A stretch of DNA of 64,000 bases from Undaria pinnatifida (GCA_012845835.1 JABAKD010000016.1:6665919-6729918), one strand, 5' to 3'. Shown: positions 1 to 11,760, counted from the first letter of the stretch. A program made the numbers and translations. The notes: generated by a model not told the origin, from the sequence alone.

Positions 1-215
1 AGACTGACTCCCGGTTTTATATGTTTCTGGTGGAGGCATGAATTGCGGCAGCTGTGATACATGCGTGCACAACCTTGGGTTGTTTGTGCTTTTCCCTGGG
101 GTACTCCTCAGCTCCAGAGTGACTGGAGCCTGTCCTGTGACCACGGACTTGATTATGCGAGCTAATGTGAGAACAACAACAGCAACAACAACATTATTCC
201 CCGTTTTTTCGAAAC
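1..215 (-). repeat. Repeat family C, copy truncated by window edge
   Basis: The same sequence recurs inverted near 62735-62960 and 19800-20000. Shared landmarks are a block reading CCTGTGACCACGGACTTGAT, a short AACAACAAC run and a segment with TGGTGGAGGCATGAATTG. It has no coding content. The motif TGTGACCACGG is also found in the tail of SINE family B, so the two may share a 3' module. Confidence 0.7.
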
Positions 216-321
216 GCAAATTCGAGCGTCACATAATGATGGACTCTGTATAGTTTCGGAATGGAGTGTGCAACATTATTTTTCTGAGCACTAACTGTGG
301 GGCTTGTCAAACGGATTATTT

Positions 322-412
322 TTTAGTGCTCCGGCGGATGGGGAATTCAAGTATTACAACTACCTAATAAGCTCACCACACTTCCACGTATCTGTTCGTA
401 CATGTTGCATGC
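322..412 (+). repeat. Repeat family J copy
   Basis: Starts with CTCCGGCGGATGGGG and continues through GCTCACCACACTTCCAC. The same order recurs at about 10775-10865 and, inverted, at about 43755-43845. Short and non-coding; no terminal repeats seen. Confidence 0.6.
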
Positions 413-435
413 GCCAATTTAATTCGGGTGCATAC

Positions 436-590
436 TGTGCGCGCTCCTCCTGCAAAAACGCGTGCAGATCAACCCCGCACGTCACGTCGAGGTCGTTCAG
501 GCGATCAAGACCGTCATCCTGCTCGTCCACCCCCCCCCCCCACCTCGATCTGGCGTGCTCTCGTCGCCGCTCTCGGACCCCCCCCTCTTC
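436..590 (-). CDS. Possible internal exon, unknown protein
   Basis: An open minus-strand frame of about 51 codons is bounded by a possible acceptor (CTAAG) and donor (GTATGC). It encodes a charged Arg-rich then Asp/Glu-rich peptide. No family is recognised, no partner exon was found, and an open frame of this length is expected by chance in 64 kb, so this is only a candidate. Confidence 0.2.
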
Positions 591-699
591 CTTAGACAGG
601 GAGTGATGCATCTCGGTAGGTATAACAGGAGGAGGTGGTGCAGGCGACACGCGTTGTATCCAGCGCGCTACGATAGCTGATGATACGGACATAATTCTT

Positions 700-1150
700 A
701 ATAGTGTTAGTCAATGAATCACCCAGTTGTTGTGTGCGTGTGCGTGTATCGTTCGCATTTTCCACCCACCACCCACATCCAGCCCAACAGCAATTTTTTT
801 TTTTAAAGAAGTGTTCGTGCCCATGCCTCATCCTCTCTGTTATTCTGTTATAATACTCTACAACAGGTTGTATGTCCTTGCTCCTATGTAAAGGCCTTAT
901 ATTTTGTCAAGGTATCACTCCACCCAGCTGTTCTTCTTGTTGTGTGCTGAAACAAAACCCCAGGGTCCTGTAGAACTGAGTTACTGCACCTTCTGCAGAC
1001 TACTAATACTACTAGTCTACTAGTAACTGGTGCCTATGTTGTGGGCGACAAACTAATTGACATCGTAGCGTCGTCGGATGTTTTTTTCAGCGTCGAGCGA
1101 GCGGCTGACACCGCTTCATTCATCAGGCGCCTCTCTAGTTATTGTTTGAA
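700..1150. other. No gene or recognised element
   Basis: Non-coding in all frames by eye, with a GT-rich stretch near 735 and T- or A-rich runs. Nothing here could be assigned. Confidence 0.5.
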
Positions 1151-1156
1151 ATAATG

Positions 1157-1395
1157 AAAAATACACTTACTTCTGCAGCTGTGAGATCGACAAAAAAAAA
1201 GGAATTTGATCAAAACTCTCAGCTTTGCAAGCTGCGTGAGATACTTCGATCGCGAGTGTTACGGGGGGGGGTGTATACCCTTCCTTGTGAAGGATACAGG
1301 TCGGTGACTCCCCTGATAACGCCAGGGTCAACAGGACTAGGCACATAAGACGTTCAGCCTCTCGTTCTGTGCACGGAAACTGTATACCTCTGGCA
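1157..1395 (+). repeat. Repeat family A, partial copy
   Basis: Begins with the family A head (AATACAC..GCAGCTGTGAGATCGA), then TTTGCAAGCTG, GATACTTCGATCGCG, an AAGGATA..GGTCGGTGACTCCCC block and AGGGTCAACAGG. It is diverged from the 12-13 kb copies, and an A-run interrupts the head. Confidence 0.7.
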
Positions 1396-1597
1396 ACCCG
1401 CCCTCCACAGTTACAACCCACCTCCAGTTACTATTATGTGATCATGTCGGCGGCTGATGATGATGATACCATGTCGCCGGCGGCGGGTGCTTGATCGTTT
1501 AGTATCCTACCATCCATGGTGTAGGTATCATTTTTTTTTTTTTTTTTCTCCATGTCTCAAACCCTGGTCTGATGGTGATTGTTTTGAGCACTCTGTG

Positions 1598-1805
1598 ACG
1601 CCTTTTTTGGACAACAAGCCGCGTGGCCAAAGGTAGTGGGTGCCCCGCCCCCCCCCCCCTCCCCCCCCTCCCCCCGGTGCGTGTCGCGTAGCACATCATT
1701 TTAAAGAGATGTATCAGCATTTATTTCCACTGCTCGTCGATTTTCATTCAGTTTTTTTGTTGTTGCTGATTCACGCTTGCTTCCGCGCTGTCGACATTAA
1801 AAACA
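1598..1805 (-). repeat. Decayed SINE family B tail
   Basis: The landmarks GGACAACAAGCCGCGTGG, a C-homopolymer and ACTGCTCGTCGATTTTCAT match the reverse complement of intact family B copies at 20.5 and 36.2 kb. The tRNA-like head is missing or unrecognisable. Confidence 0.5.
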
Positions 1806-1866
1806 AGGCACAGTTTGAAAGCACAATGTACATACGTACCAGGTACAATACACCGGTATCATAAAA

Positions 1867-2890
1867 AATGAAAATACACTGCAGCTGTGAGATCGAATAT
1901 TTTGTCGAAACTCATCTTTGCAAGCTGTGTGTGATACGATCGCGCGTATTACGGGGTGGGTGTTTGTCTATATATAGGTCGGTGACTCCCCTTGGAAGTA
2001 CAGTCTAGCTATCAGGGTCAACAGGGTGATGTTAATCAGTCTGTGCGCGGGAACTCTAAAACCCGTTTTTGAGGGGGGCAAAGTCTGACAGCTGTGGAAG
2101 GAAATGCATCAGTTATCATGTGTATCCTGTTAGTCGTATAACCGGTGAGGGGAGGGCGGGGCTTTTAAGGTCGTGGGGGCTGGGTTTGAACAAGAGGGAG
2201 CGAGGGGGGAAGGGACGGGCGGGGCAACTCAATCTGTGCGCGCAGAAATTATAAATCCTTTAAGGGAGCAAATCTGATGTTTGTGGAGGAATGCATCAGT
2301 TTATCATGACATGTATAATATCCTGTAAGTCGTACAACCAGTGAGGAGAGGGCGGGGTGTTCGAAAGCGGGATTTCCAACAGCTTTAGGTCGCATAGATG
2401 TATACATGGTATCGTGAGGAGCGTGCTATACGCGTGGTGCCAAGTGTAGGCGATGGTGCGGGTGGTGGAGAAGGAGGGGGCGTTGGGGGGGAGGGGGGGG
2501 GGGCGGGGGGGGGGCATAAATTATAGCTATGGCATGGATGGCTAAAAAGGTAATGAGGAGATATCGACTGCCTGAGATAGTGTTTATTACTCTGGCAGAT
2601 TTTGATTTTAGGTGGGGCGGCGAGAGAGAACAAAACGACGGGGGGAGGGGGGAAGGGGGGTATCAAACCCCTTTAGGTCGCATGAATGTATACCTGGGAG
2701 GAACTTTACTAAACGTGCCTGGTCTAGGCGATGGTGCGGATGATGGGGAAGGAGGGGGGCCGGGGGGCGGGGCGGGGGGAAAGACGGAAAACAAATGAAT
2801 TGGAGCTACGGCATGGATAGCTGGTTGTATAGGTGACATGAGGTGATATCACCTGCGGCCTAGTATTGATTATTATATTCGAGCAGATTT
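1867..2890 (+). repeat. Repeat family A, long copy
   Basis: This is the most extended forward copy. It has the head, the GACTCCCC block, GACAGCTGTGGAAGGAAATG, then GGTGAGGGGAGGGCGGGG and strongly G-skewed arrays (about 2150-2240, 2460-2515, 2640-2790) separated by AT-rich spacers with GGCATGGAT..GCTA. The same modules appear in inverse order at 33.3-34.9 kb. The G runs could form quadruplexes. No protein is predicted. Confidence 0.75.
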
Positions 2891-3035
2891 GATTTTAGGT
2901 GTGGTATACAAAACATTTTTCAGGTGTGGTATACAATAATGTGTCGTAGCTTCGTAGTGTGTTGTACATATACTTCGTATACACTTAACTACCTGGTATC
3001 CGTGTTATGACGCGCATGCTACCAATACTATTAGA

Positions 3036-3290
3036 GGTATACCGTTTTTTGGCGATTTCTTTTTTTTGAATGACGGCACTCCTTGACCCAAAATCGTGTG
3101 AAATAGGCCATTTTGTCGCGATTCTCGAGTGTACCTAGGCCATGGGCTTTTTCATCCGGTAGCAGTCTTCATTCTTGTCCAAACAGTTTTTTGGGAGAGG
3201 TACGTCTTAAGCTCCCAAACTGAGGAACCTCAGAAAAAAACAACAATGGTTGGTGCACCTCTATAGTAGGAAGCGTCTTCTTTGTATACT
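3036..3290 (+). repeat. Repeat family E copy
   Basis: Contains GGTATACCGTTTTTTGG, GAATGACGGCACTCCTTGAC, TACCTAGGCCATGGG and GTGCACCTCTA in order. The same order occurs at about 50420-50640 and 52166-52670, with partial copies at 31.6, 49.5, 55.1 and 56.8 kb. It is non-coding, and terminal structure could not be defined by eye. Confidence 0.7.
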
Positions 3291-3869
3291 TCTGTTTGTT
3301 GCATCCAACCCCGACGCCCATGCCTAGCATAGAGGCCATAGAGAGGTGACAGGAAAAAAAGGCTTGCAGTGACTAATTTTTTCAAAACAATTTACGTTTG
3401 GTTTCGGAAAAGGCCCTCGGGTGGGTGTGTATACAATCATCATGTAATAATGCGAGATGGATGGCAGATACGTACGAGTATTTGTTTTTTTTTTGTGTTT
3501 TTTCGTATAATTTCGCCGTGGTGGAATATTTCTTCCTCCGCGGTTCGGAATATTCGAGGTTGCAACGAAGCGGAAATTTGCCTAAAAAAACGTTGAATGA
3601 GGGCGCGAGACACTATTTTTCATAATAAAATACCCTATCTAGATTTTTGTAACTTCGTACCTCCTGGTACCATTATTATTATTATTCTTTTGTTATCTCG
3701 CAACTACCTCCCAGACTCCGAATACATTACTGCATTACATAATACATTCTGTAGTAATAGTTAAGAGAGAATGCACCCCGTCACAGAGAGAATGGCATTA
3801 TTTGCGGACGGAACTGGTCAAGATTCAACACACACGTCACCCCGGTTCTTCTGTGAATTTAATAGAGGG
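3291..3869. other. No gene or recognised element
   Basis: AT-rich unassigned sequence with short ORFs only. Contains a small ATT run near 3675. Confidence 0.5.
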
Positions 3870-4310
3870 CTTTAAAATAACTACTTCAGCTACAAGTCGC
3901 GGTGGGCTGGAGGGTTTCGGCAAAAATTGTCTTCGCAAGCTGCGTTGTACCCCTGGTATATGATACTTCGATCATCACTTGTTCGTGTGTCCTAGTAAAA
4001 AAAACAAAGCAAGTTTTCTTCTATCATACAGCGCTGTGAAGATCGCGGATTTTGTCGAAACGTATTTCGTCCTTTGCAAACTGTGTGCGTGCGTGATACT
4101 CCGCGTCGATTGCGCGTGCTATTAATAGAGGGAGGGTGTGTTTTCGCTTACTGTATGCATGCATGTCCTCATAAAGGATATAGAGAGGTCGATATAGGTT
4201 ATACTGGTATATACCATGACGCAGGGTGAGCAGGGCGATTTGTAGCCCTTTTCTTGGAACTGCACACCCCCCACCCACCTTTTAGGGAGACAAGGTACTT
4301 GTATTGTAAT
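3870..4310 (+). repeat. Repeat family A, two decayed partial copies
   Basis: Two successive degraded heads are visible, near 3880 and near 4030 (GCGCTGTGAAGATCGCGGATT..TTGTCGAAAC). The second is followed by the CCTCATAAAGGATATAG and GGGTGAGCAGGG modules of family A. Confidence 0.55.
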
Positions 4311-4534
4311 ATACATGTAGTGGTCAGGCTTTGCAGCGGCCAGCGGCTGAAATCCCTTCACTCTCCAGTTACTGTAAGTCACCAGGTATATGTATGTCGT
4401 TCTACTGACTGATTTTACGTCGTCGGCTGATGATGTCCTCGCCATATTTGTTTCCTCTCGCTTTCCCCCCACTCAACTCAGTCACCAACACGCGTGAGAG
4501 GTTGTGTTGAGAGTTTTATTTTTAACGTTGAGCG

Positions 4535-4840
4535 GCGATCTTTGGACAAGCCGTGGTCACAGGTGCCTTCCCTTCCGCCCCCCCGGTGTAGTTGCTTGTG
4601 CTTGATGATTGATTATCGTGCATACAACAGGGTTCAGCTTTATTTAATTCCACACTGCTCGTCGATTTTTCATCGAATTTATTTCGCCGAATCTCACAGT
4701 TTCTTGCCTTTCTCTATGATTGGTTGATTCTATCGTGCACAGGTTAAATTCAGAATTCCCACCGTCGCTCGTCGATTTCCGTCGATTTTTGCTAGCTCGC
4801 GATCTCGCGCATGCTTTGAGCGACATGATAAACACACAGA
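4535..4840 (-). repeat. Decayed SINE family B copy
   Basis: GGACAAGCCGTGGTCACAGG, a C-run, ACAGGGTTCAGC and CACTGCTCGTCGATTTTTCAT match the reverse complement of family B. A second GTCGATTTCCGTCGATTTTTG block follows. The tRNA-like head is lost. Confidence 0.6.
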
Positions 4841-4899
4841 GAAACGCGTAAGTTTGGGTTTGCCCCGCCGGGCATCGGAAACCCCAGCCGTCATGCCTC

Positions 4900-5320
4900 T
4901 ACAAGGATGTTATGTTTGTAGCATATGTGACGACAATTAGCCTGTTCGAGGCTTCTCAGTAGTTATCTAGCAAAAAAAACGTTGTTTGTTGTGCCTGTCC
5001 ATGCAGAAGCGGCAATGAACCTGTCGAGGTTTCTCCAAATAACAGATTTTAAAAATACAAAGAAGAAAAAAAACATCTATCTGGGATCATAAGATCAATT
5101 CACAGCAAGTTTCAAACTTTCAAAGTTGTTTTTCTCAACTGTTTGTTGCTACCAGGTACTTGACATTGTGTGTCTCACATTTTGGCAGCGAAGCTGTTGA
5201 GGTTTCAACTGGGGTGATACTTCTCAAAAACAACAAAAACACATACCTCGTACAAGACATGTATGTCAATGTCAACACCATGCACAGCAAGTTTCAAATT
5301 TCAAGGATGGCTAAAACATC
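4900..5320. repeat. Degenerate direct repeat, about 180-200 bp period
   Basis: CACAGCAAGTTTCAAA occurs near 5101 and near 5282, each preceded by a GAGGTTTC-type block. This suggests an old duplication. Non-coding. Confidence 0.35.
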
Positions 5321-5554
5321 AGAATATCCTGTCGTCGTCTTTTCCATTCCCGCAGCGCCGCTGTTCACCACATACACCCAAATGACATGTTCTTCGTACT
5401 TCGTAAGATATCTCCCCACGATAGCACGGCAGCGCAACCACAAAAAAAAAAAAAAGACCTTTGTCCCCTGCACGCAAACCAAGCGCACCAAAACGACATC
5501 CTAGAAAAAACGATAAATTGCCCGCTCCTTTCCGAACCACGTACCGCAATGAAC

Positions 5555-5765
5555 CTTGGGTTCCCTCTCCCGCCCCCCCTCCCCCTCTTTCCCTCCCGTC
5601 TTCCCGCTGGCAAGACCGAGTGACGGTGCAAACCTGGGCCCAACATGTTTCTATACCAAAATCAGAAATCCCTCTCAATATCCTCAGAATTTTCCTCATT
5701 TCCTACCAACTTTCCTTTCAATTTCCTCAGAAATTTTCTCTCAATTTCCTATTAAAAAATGGACC
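5555..5765. repeat. Pyrimidine-rich low-complexity tract
   Basis: A C/T-rich run is followed by repeated TTTCCTCA/CTCTCAAT words. ORFs across it are low-complexity Pro/Ser or Phe/Leu strings and are not genes. Confidence 0.6.
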
Positions 5766-6178
5766 AACAGAAGGAGAGCTGCGGGTGGGAAATCCCTTCC
5801 CCTCTTCTAACCACAAGTGGTGGGAGGCACAAACGCTGTTTTTGCTGCTTACTGCTTTACGCACGAGAAATCAGTCATAATCATCAAATACGCTTGCAAA
5901 TGGGGTTCAACTTCATATATACCGGCAAAAGCCTTTTCAACGGGCAAAGTACTGTTATATTATACCATGGTACTTTAATTCTAGCCCGAAAGCCTCCGCT
6001 GCCGATTGACAAACAAGCCGCTCTACGTACTTTACTTTTTGTAGTCGAAACAAACTACTAATATTTAGGCTCTCGATACCTACTCGTAGCTGTAGTACTA
6101 TATAGTACTATACTATTATATCACTTTAGCGCAGTCGGTCAGTGCCGAGCCACCAAAAAATGTTATCTCACACACACC

Positions 6179-6364
6179 AGTAGTGGTCCCCCTATGGTGC
6201 CGGTATATATGTGCACTACAGAGGGAAATATCGGCACTATAGCGGCAACCGGCACTACTCCCATACTGCCACTACTGGTTGTTCCCATCGGTGCCAAGCG
6301 ATTTGACAGGCACTATAGCGGGCAACCGGCACTACTCAACCGGCACTAAAGAGGGACCATTACT
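6179..6364. mobile_element. MITE-like element with GGTCCCxxTATxGTGCCGGT ends
   Basis: The left end AGTAGTGGTCCCCCTATGG and the reverse complement of the right end (AGTAATGGTCCCTCTTTAG) match over about 24 positions with a few differences. The interior holds several subterminal copies of CCGGCACTA or GGCACTATAGCGG. Related fragments occur near 8805-8935, 22550-22620, 25115-25145, 32580-32775 and 46830-46920. Subterminal repeats suggest a DNA transposon derivative. The superfamily is not determined and no transposase is present. Confidence 0.6.
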
Positions 6365-6804
6365 GTATATTGCAGTCAGCGCCCAGTTAACCAACAGTTA
6401 AGTTAGACCAGACACACCATATCAGTGCACTCGACGCCCAGCCAACAACCATGATAGTTGGATCATCAGACACAACGAAACAAATACGCTAGCACAAGGA
6501 AACAACTACGCTAGCCGTGGTGGCAGGGGACTGGAAACAATTCACAGGGGCAAACAAGCGACACCCTGCACACGTTCTTTGTTCTTTTATACCCCTCAAC
6601 AAAACCTACGACCGAGTCACCGCATAATGCAGTCCCCCTACTTGGTGCCAAGAACGAAACCAGCTTGATCGTGGATAGAAGGGACGTTTGGATATGCCGA
6701 AAAACGTCCCAATCTTACCATATTTTTCCAAATCTTCTAAGGGCGTGTTTAGAAGGGTGTACGTACCTGGTACGTACTTTGGCACACCCGGGTACCGGCC
6801 CCGG

Positions 6805-7025
6805 TTATCTTGGCCACACCCGGAATATCCATAGCCGGGTATATAACCGGGTATTAATATAATCTGGGTATCGGTGTATACCCGGGTATTAATATCACCC
6901 GGGTATATCATCTTGGCCACACCCGGATATTCATAACCGGGTATACCCGGGTATTAATATCATCCGGGTATGGGTGTATACCCGGGTATTAATCTCACCC
7001 GGATAAATACTCGGGTACATTGAGA
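6805..7025. repeat. Tandem palindromic ATACCCGGGTATTAATATCA array
   Basis: Two units of about 103 bp each begin CTTGGCCACACCCGG. They are packed with the self-complementary words ATACCCGGGTAT and ATTAAT. Decayed CTCGGGTACA words follow to 7040. Confidence 0.75.
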
Positions 7026-9000
7026 GTATACTCGGGTACATTTATAGTACAGGGGCATACCCTACTAGTGGCACCCTCGCAATCTGCTATATATTCATGG
7101 TCAGACTGGTACCATCCTTTATCGTCGAGACGCCGCCCAACCACTCCACCTCAACATTTCCTTCGCCTACTCCCGGCAAGCTGCCGTCGTACTAACGCAC
7201 CAGTTACGTGCCAGAGCACGGATTTTCAAGATCATATTATGCGTAGCCGTGCTTTCGAATCAACTCCTGCAAATCGCAAGAAAAACATAAAAACGAAAGG
7301 CACTGTCTACATCTACGTACTAGTGCTTTCGTCTTCGTCTTCGTGCTCTCGGGTCTACCCCTGAAACTCGCAAGAACAACTTAAATATCACGACTACGCA
7401 AGCCAATAAAAATGTACCATATCATAGGCACCATGTATAGTATTTCAAAATTATACGTATAGATTAGTACTGAATAGTATGAGTATGGTATGAAGCCGCT
7501 CGTGCAGCATTGAATGCAAAAAAAAGTACACGCGCGAACAAGTAGGCGGCGCAACCAAGAGCGATTGCGCTGTCCCCCCACCCTCGCTAAAATAGAAGAA
7601 CCCAAACGAAACACCGCCACTCAAGAGAGGCCTTTCCCTAATAAACTTGCCGTGGCCCCATAAATCCAAACAATGGCTCGTTACACCGCCCATTTCACCG
7701 CACAATCAACAACATATATACTACTGTACTGGTGCTAGCACTGGCACTGGTCTAATAGTGGTGGACAGAATATACTTGATTGGTACTGCCCAGCATATCC
7801 TGGCGTCGTATTGAACTGGTCTTGGTGCTGGTGCCCAAACACGGGCGTCTGTCTATCAACGCGTGCAACACAGCAGTAGCAGCACGTCAGCGTTACATCT
7901 GTCATCGTCAGGAATAACCGTCGCAAGCAGGACCCATATCCATCCAATACAAAACCCGGGGAAGGAATCAGGACATGCCCTGGCGGCCACAGATACGACC
8001 AATGTCAGCGCCATCCACCACCAACTCTTTCGGTTCGGGCAAAACCTTCGGTTCAAGTTTCTCGGGGCCAGCCTATAAAATACTTAAAACATGCGTACCG
8101 TATAACACAAAACCACCCCACCCCCCCCCTTGGGATGAACGGACACGCAGGATACTAACACAGCTCCTCGGGAAAAACTTCCGAGGCCATTTTCTCTGAA
8201 ACAAAGGGGATTCGCACGAACGACGGCGGTCGCTTTTGCGAATTTCTCGACGAGATCCGCCCATAGACGCGCATGCATCGCTCGCCGGGTGCACGCACTC
8301 TGCCGTTGTCCAAAACCGATCCATTCGAAAGCTCGCCGGAGGGCGTGTGTTATCTATCTGGCGTGTTATATATATACGGTACGTGGTGGCGGTGTTTACG
8401 ACTACCTATACAAAGTAAGCGCAGCAGTACAGCAGTTTAGTAGTAGTGGTACACGGCGCTTGACGAGGTAAACAATAGAAAATGAGTGCAAAAACAAACA
8501 TGGCCGAAAGCCTCGGGTAAAAAATTTCGTGCGAGCTACGTACACCAACCCTTATAAAAATATCCATCACCAGACCAAAGGAGAAAAACCCAACCCGCAC
8601 CAAAGAAAAGAAAGCTAAAAGCCGTATCTCCTCGCTCGGAAAGGGGATCAAACGAAAGAGATGACACGGCTCGTAACGTACCTAAATTCAACACTCCGAC
8701 TCTCCCACGGCAGTCAGCGGGTGGCAGCGCTATGTTTTTCGTCGTCCTCCATCCACCAACCAACATCTTCATCCCCCTTCGAATACAGCAGCACAAATGC
8801 CAGCCCAATATACCGGCACTATTCAGAGCACCGACGCCATCGGGAATAGGAATACTTACCATAGGGAGTTCCAGTCGTGCCAGGCGATTTCCCCTGCACT
8901 ATTTCACCGGCACTATATAGGGTAGTAGTATAGAGGTACTATTTAACCGAAAGGCTAGCAGGAGCCCTGAAGTGCTGTGTACCCTCTATGCACCTACCAA
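7026..9000. other. No confident gene
   Basis: Only short ORFs without recognisable motifs. Contains a C-run near 8110 and a decayed CCGGCACTAT element near 8805-8935. This is the region downstream of the minus-strand MORN gene, so its 3' UTR probably lies just below 9023. Confidence 0.5.
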
Positions 9001-9022
9001 ATATCGCACCTACCAATGCCTT

Positions 9023-10435
9023 TCAGCGCGGCCAGATTCGCTTGGAATGACCCTCCTCAAAGGTGCAATCCACCTCAGCCCCGCTTTTTTCGCACCGCCA
9101 CCTGCCGCCTCCCCTGGGCAAACCCTCCAGCCACATACCCTCGAAGCTCCCCACCCCATCTCCGGGGTCAATCCTTCCCCCTCCCCCTGTCCACTCCCCC
9201 TTCTCGACATGGCCAAAGTACGTCGCTTGGCCATACCCCATCATGCCGTCACCATGCGGGAGTCCATCCTCGAAATTTCCGGAGTACCACCCAATGCTAG
9301 AACTCGCTCCTTCATTCTTCCCAAGGCCGTCACCATCTGCTCTTGCGTCCTCCTCCCCCGCCCCCCCCGCCCCCACCATTGTCGCTTTCTCCCCCTTCCC
9401 CCCCTTTTTCTCGGCCTTCCCTGCCTCTGCCGTCCCCTCTCCCCCCTCCTGCTCCGCCTCCTCCGCCCACCCCTGTGTCAATTTCCCGCCTCCGCATCTC
9501 AACCCTCTGCTCCACCCACCCTCAAACCGCTCCCCACACCCACTGGGATCAACATACACCCCAAACCCATGCGGCACATCCTCCTCCCAGTCTCCATCGT
9601 ACGCCGCACCGCCAGGCAGCTCCAGCCGACCCACCCCACTCTTAAGGTCGCGCAGAAACTCCCCTTTATAAACCGCGCCCGTCGCGTACCTAAGCGTGCC
9701 CGTCCCGCTCCGCTCCCCCGCCCTGTAGTACCCATCGTAGCGGGAGCCATCAGCCCACGTGAACGTCCCTAGGCCATGCTTGCGCCCGTACGCCCAAGAC
9801 CCCCAGTAGGCGTTACCATTCTGAAGCCGTAGAGCACCGCTACCGTGAACCCGGCCACCGAACCAACTCCCCTCGTACACGTCACCTCCTGCGAGGGTAA
9901 CGAGCCCCCACCCTTGCGGTAGCCCGTCGTACCTGCGAAGCTGACCTTCGTAACTTCGGCCGCCTGACAGCTGTACCGGGGATTTGATTACGAAGTTCAC
10001 CCCCTTGCCTCCCGCCTCCGACTCCTGCAACTCCTCTTGTTCGTAATCGGGTCGTCGGTTGTTGTCTTGCAGGCGGTGTTTATCGAGGAACAGGAGGAGC
10101 TCTCCGGTGATGGGTGGGAGCGGGCTAAAGACGGCTAGATCTATCGCTGCTGTTGTCGTTGTCGTTGTCGTTGGTGGTGGTGGTGGCGTTGTTGTTATTG
10201 TTGTTGGTGTTGTTGGTGTTGTTGGTGTTGTTCTTGTTGCTGGTGGTGGAGGTGGTGGTGGACTGGTGCTGGTGCTGACGTCGCTGCGAGACGGAGATGG
10301 TCGTTGTTCTTGAGCTGCATTTGAACTTTCGCTCTCTTCTGCGAGGGACAAAGGACCAAGAAGGATGTTCGTTTGATCAAAAATCATCGAAGTATGGAAT
10401 GAAATCAGTGCATGCATGCAGTCCATGCAGTCCAT
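9023..10435 (-). CDS. MORN-repeat protein
   Basis: This is the longest ORF in the window, 470 residues. Residues 50-98 are a Ser/Thr/Pro/poly-Thr low-complexity region from trinucleotide repeats. Residues 162-318 contain consecutive MORN repeats of about 23 residues with the Y-x-G-x-[WYF]...G-x-G pattern (YEGQL 162, YEGSW 187, YWGSW 210, YDGYY 233, YKGEF 256, YDGDW 279, FEGGW 304). A Gly/Glu/Ala/Lys-rich insert covers about 322-378, and two more repeats follow (WYSGNF near 383, FEGMW near 431). MORN arrays usually mediate membrane-lipid or protein binding in scaffolds, kinases and ciliary or junctional proteins. No kinase or other catalytic domain is seen. The 5' end is uncertain: a strong acceptor (pyrimidine tract then CGCAG) lies near 10339-10341, so the first 33 residues may be intronic and an upstream exon may exist. 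Confidence 0.85.
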   Translation of the reverse strand: MDCMDCMHALISFHTSMIFDQTNILLGPLSLAEESESSNAAQEQRPSPSRSDVSTSTSPPPPPPPATRTTPTTPTTPTTITTTPPPPPTTTTTTTAAIDLAVFSPLPPITGELLLFLDKHRLQDNNRRPDYEQEELQESEAGGKGVNFVIKSPVQLSGGRSYEGQLRRYDGLPQGWGLVTLAGGDVYEGSWFGGRVHGSGALRLQNGNAYWGSWAYGRKHGLGTFTWADGSRYDGYYRAGERSGTGTLRYATGAVYKGEFLRDLKSGVGRLELPGGAAYDGDWEEDVPHGFGVYVDPSGCGERFEGGWSRGLRCGGGKLTQGWAEEAEQEGGEGTAEAGKAEKKGGKGEKATMVGAGGAGEEDARADGDGLGKNEGASSSIGWYSGNFEDGLPHGDGMMGYGQATYFGHVEKGEWTGGGGRIDPGDGVGSFEGMWLEGLPRGGGRWRCEKSGAEVDCTFEEGHSKRIWPR

Positions 10436-11205
10436 GCAAGCATATACGATTGATTAGGAGTCTCGCCGGTTTGAGCCTTCCCCCCGAAGAACCGCAAATA
10501 TACTATACACTACTATGCAGCTACGACAGCAGTAGCAGCTGTGGAGTCAACGCACGCCGTCCAACGCCTATTTACGTTTCAACGCACACCTCCTACAGTA
10601 CAAATACAGCAGTACAGTACCAGGTACCTGATATCACAGCACTGACACCATGGTAGGTGCCATGCCCCGGACGAACTAATCGAAACACCGATGACAAACG
10701 GTGTGGGTGGTGTGACCAACCAATCGAACACGCGATGACATACTCATACAAAACCTGTTATTTTTAGTTCTATGGGTATCCTCCGGCGGATGGGGAAAAA
10801 TAATAAAGCTTGAGCTTACCACACTTCCACACGTATTTTCATAAAATTCGTGTGTCAATTTAACTCAATTGTAATCGCAATCCAGCCTTATGATAGCTGT
10901 CGTGTCATTCAGTTCCCGCGGTAGCGATAGCGCGAGTTGTCCGTCCCTACCGGCGTTACTACTTCCTCAGCGCAAGCTGCCGTTGTATACGGATGCGTGA
11001 TCTAATCATCGTATATACCTATCGTATCGTTTTGTCATGCATGCTGGATTGAATGCACATGAGTACGCACGTACTGGTTCTTAAAAAAGAGTGGGTGTGG
11101 TGGGTCCAACACGATAACAAAACACCACGGATCACGGGATAGCATTGCATACCGTATAGAACATGCGTGCCAACTATCATATAGTCTACCTGGTACCGTA
11201 CATAA
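10436..11205. other. Intergenic, no gene; contains a family J copy
   Basis: The interval upstream of the MORN gene. A family J copy (CTCCGGCGGATGGGG..CTTACCACACTTCCAC) spans about 10775-10865. The rest is unassigned. Confidence 0.5.
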
Positions 11206-11207
11206 GC

Positions 11208-11760
11208 TGGTCGCCCAGGTGGTTTCGTGGTTAACCTCGAATACCACTAACGTTGGAGTCAGGGTTTCGAATCTCGGTAAGGAAATTTGTATTTACAGAG
11301 ACACCAAGCGCCGAGAGCGCTTTACTCTAGCTTTATAGCGTGGGTAAGCACAATTCGACGCGAGTCGACGAGTCGACGAGCGAAGAGTTGATCTCTTCTC
11401 GCGATACAAACAAAGACGCATACCGTGGTGGGGAGGGAGGGGAGGAGCGGGGAGAAGAGCCTGCTAGTGACGCCGGATCCGAGTTACGTCTACAAGTGCG
11501 CAGGGACAACGAGAAATAAAAAGTGAGAAGATAATAAATGGGACGAGCAAAATATGCATCCTGGTATACATACACGCGAGAGCGTGAGTAAGCCAAAGAT
11601 CGATGAAAATCAACGAGCAACAAGCATGCTTAACCCTATGATATGGGGAATAAACACGAAGGCAGGGGGGGGGGGGGGGGGGGGGAAGACACCCATGACA
11701 CGGCTTGTCCAGAAGGATGCTCGCTGAGGGCAAAACCTCCTACATACGAGTTGAGCTAAA
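11208..11760 (+). mobile_element. tRNA-derived SINE, divergent relative of family B
   Basis: The head GGTCGCCCAGGTGGTTTCG with GGTTTCGAATCTC about 40 nt later has the spacing of tRNA A and B boxes. The body and tail (GCGAGAGCGTGAGT, TTAACCCTATG, a G-homopolymer at 11667-11685, GACACGGCTTGTCCAGAAG) parallel family B. It may be two overlapping insertions, because the body is longer than in the other copies. Confidence 0.55.

Noticed and set aside
8972-9772. 266-codon plus-strand ORF
   Set aside because: Antisense shadow of the MORN gene; Pro/Ser/Leu-rich because it reads the Gly-rich repeats backwards.
10059-10313. Val/Gly-rich plus-strand ORF
   Set aside because: Antisense reading of the trinucleotide repeats that encode the Thr/Pro tract of the MORN protein.
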